Notes under the pieces: generated by a model | What the model saw: the letters and a program-made list of their open reading frames with translations, nothing else | Database searches by the model: none | Told to the model about the DNA's origin: nothing | In this document: one piece after another, positions 14,350-15,147 of the stretch | How the letters are laid out: the number at the start of each line of letters is the position of its first letter | How positions within the stretch are numbered: position 1 is the stretch's first letter | Program-made: the position numbers and the translations under genes | NCBI GenBank assembly: GCA_030674155.1 | Contig: CM060334.1 | Span: 29,857,417 to 29,872,563, forward strand | DNA from: Stramonita haemastoma | Lineage: Eukaryota > Mollusca > Gastropoda > Neogastropoda > Muricidae | Length of the DNA stretch: 15,147 nt | Direction of reading: 5' to 3'

Positions 14350-14665
14350 TACTGTCCAAAAATGACACACGCAAACTAAGTCACATGCAATCAGAAGAAA
14401 TAAGCAGACGTTTTGGAAAAGTATGCAGCGGAGTTTCGAACAGGAGGTATTGTATGTAGTAGGGAGATACCTGGCTTGGGTTTTTCCACTCTAGCAGATA
14501 TCCCAGTTTATGAGCGTAACTGACGGCTTTTACTTGTGACCAGTCAGAGAGTGTGGGAAAAAACCCAGGACTTGGTTTGTTTTTTTCTCCCATCAAAATA
14601 ACTGGTCTATTGAGGCTGTCTCCATGGTGTGGGTATCATTTTTCATATCACGCTACTTTGGTTTT
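14350..14665 (+). repeat. block F, copy 2
   Basis: Second copy of block F: CTGTCCAAAAATGA, GGAAAAGTATG, TATCCCAGTTTATGAGCG, CTTGTGACCAGT, GACTTGGTTTGTTT, ATTGAGGCTGTCTCCAT, GTGTGGGTATCATTTTTCAT, CTACTTTGGT. Like copy 1 it is followed by a CA-rich array. Confidence 0.7.
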
Positions 14666-14669
14666 TGAC

Positions 14670-14845
14670 CCCCCCCCCCCCCCACCCTCCCTATTTTCCC
14701 AACACACACACACAACACCACACACACACACACACACACGCACACGCGCGCGCACACAGACACAGACACACACACACAACACACACACACACACACACAC
14801 TCTCTTTCTTTCTCTCTCTCTCTCTCTCTCTCTCCACTCGTCTCT

Positions 14846-14890
<45 letters not shown>

Positions 14891-14919
14891 CTCTTTTTCT
14901 CTCTCTCTCTCTCTCTGGA
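14670..14919. repeat. poly-C, (CA)n/(CG)n and (CT)n arrays
   Basis: C run at 14669-14683, CA arrays with CG and CAGA interruptions at 14700-14800, then about 115 bp of CT with short interruptions. Open frames on both strands are by-products. Confidence 0.96.
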
Positions 14920-15107
14920 TCCCATGTACAAATGCACAGAGAACAACTGGTGCACACCTTAAAACCTGTTTTCCTTTTTGAGAAGAGTAGGCCATTAAGA
15001 GGTGCGAAAAGGTGATATGATATACAAAACTGCATGCGTATGGGGACTGGATGTAAAAAAAATAATAAAAAGCTTATTCCTTTATCCTCCAAATAAAAAA
15101 AATGTTT
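14920..15107 (+). mobile_element. 5'-truncated family A SINE, plus strand
   Basis: Begins directly at the CT array: AAATGCACAGAGAACAACTG, GCACACCTTAAAACCTGTTT, AGAGTAGGCCATTAAGAGG, AAACTGCATGCGTATGGGG, ACTGGATGTAAAAAAAATAA, AGCTTATTCCTTTATCCTCC, AAATAAAAAA. It has the non-module-C 3' end. It is diverged from the copy at 4254-4611 but matches in order throughout. The window ends 40 bp later. Confidence 0.82.
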
Positions 15108-15147
15108 GTTAAAGTTTAATTTTTATCATAAAAACACTCCACACAAA

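Overview
This window looks like non-coding nuclear DNA from an animal, most probably a mollusc and plausibly a marine caenogastropod snail. The reasons are the very high density of long di-, tri- and pentanucleotide microsatellites, the poly-G/poly-C runs, and many copies of tRNA-headed SINEs. Their conserved internal blocks (for example the core GTCCTTCGGATGAGAC and the block AAAAGAACCCACGGCAACAA) match what I remember of molluscan SINEs. The host assignment is inference from memory, not a database result. I recognise no complete protein-coding gene, rRNA gene or functional tRNA gene. Almost every long open frame here is a translation of a simple repeat or of a SINE.

Layout. 1-550: G-rich and GA-rich sequence. 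553-905: a minus-strand SINE (family D) interrupted by a 31-base C run. 975-1207: a 5'-truncated plus-strand SINE (family A). 1209-2079: mostly unique sequence with a G-quadruplex-type G3-4T block. 2080-2491: a full-length minus-strand family A SINE abutting a C run and a (CA)n array. 2855-3140: a minus-strand SINE-like element with a possible 5S/tRNA-like head. 3250-4010: G runs, a long alternating purine-pyrimidine tract and pentanucleotide repeats. 4089-4611: a (CT)n array with a full-length plus-strand family A SINE set in it. 4626-5640: a degenerate array of about 23 bp period with GGGCGCGTAG-like cores, interrupted by a SINE fragment and a 99-bp imperfect palindrome. 5770-6530: a retroposon tail and (AAT)n and (TG)n arrays. 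6531-8640: largely unique sequence with a truncated SINE and a solo 3' module. 8684-8967: a clean 32-bp minisatellite. 9253-10065: a minus-strand family A SINE, then a family B SINE in which one 23-bp segment has expanded to eight units. 10530-10963: two more SINE pieces.

From about 11.0 kb to 14.7 kb three different blocks (called G, E and F here) each occur twice, in the same orientation and the same order (G-E-F, then G-E-F), with offsets of about 1.86, 2.0 and 2.26 kb. This fits an old tandem segmental duplication of about 2 kb, later separated by microsatellite change and SINE insertion. Block G carries a perfectly conserved 44-bp core that includes a CTCF-like motif, and both copies are bounded by splice-acceptor-like and donor-like dinucleotides. 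The window closes with (CA)n-(CT)n arrays and another truncated family A SINE.

The sequence is best read as a repeat-on-repeat record: SINEs with exchangeable heads and 3' ends, satellites expanding from pieces of SINEs, and microsatellites at SINE ends. It is not a set of cooperating genes. No clear new gene system is visible. The observations most worth testing are the G-E-F duplication with its conserved core, the SINE 3'-end switching, the minisatellite formed inside a SINE, and the degenerate 23-bp array.
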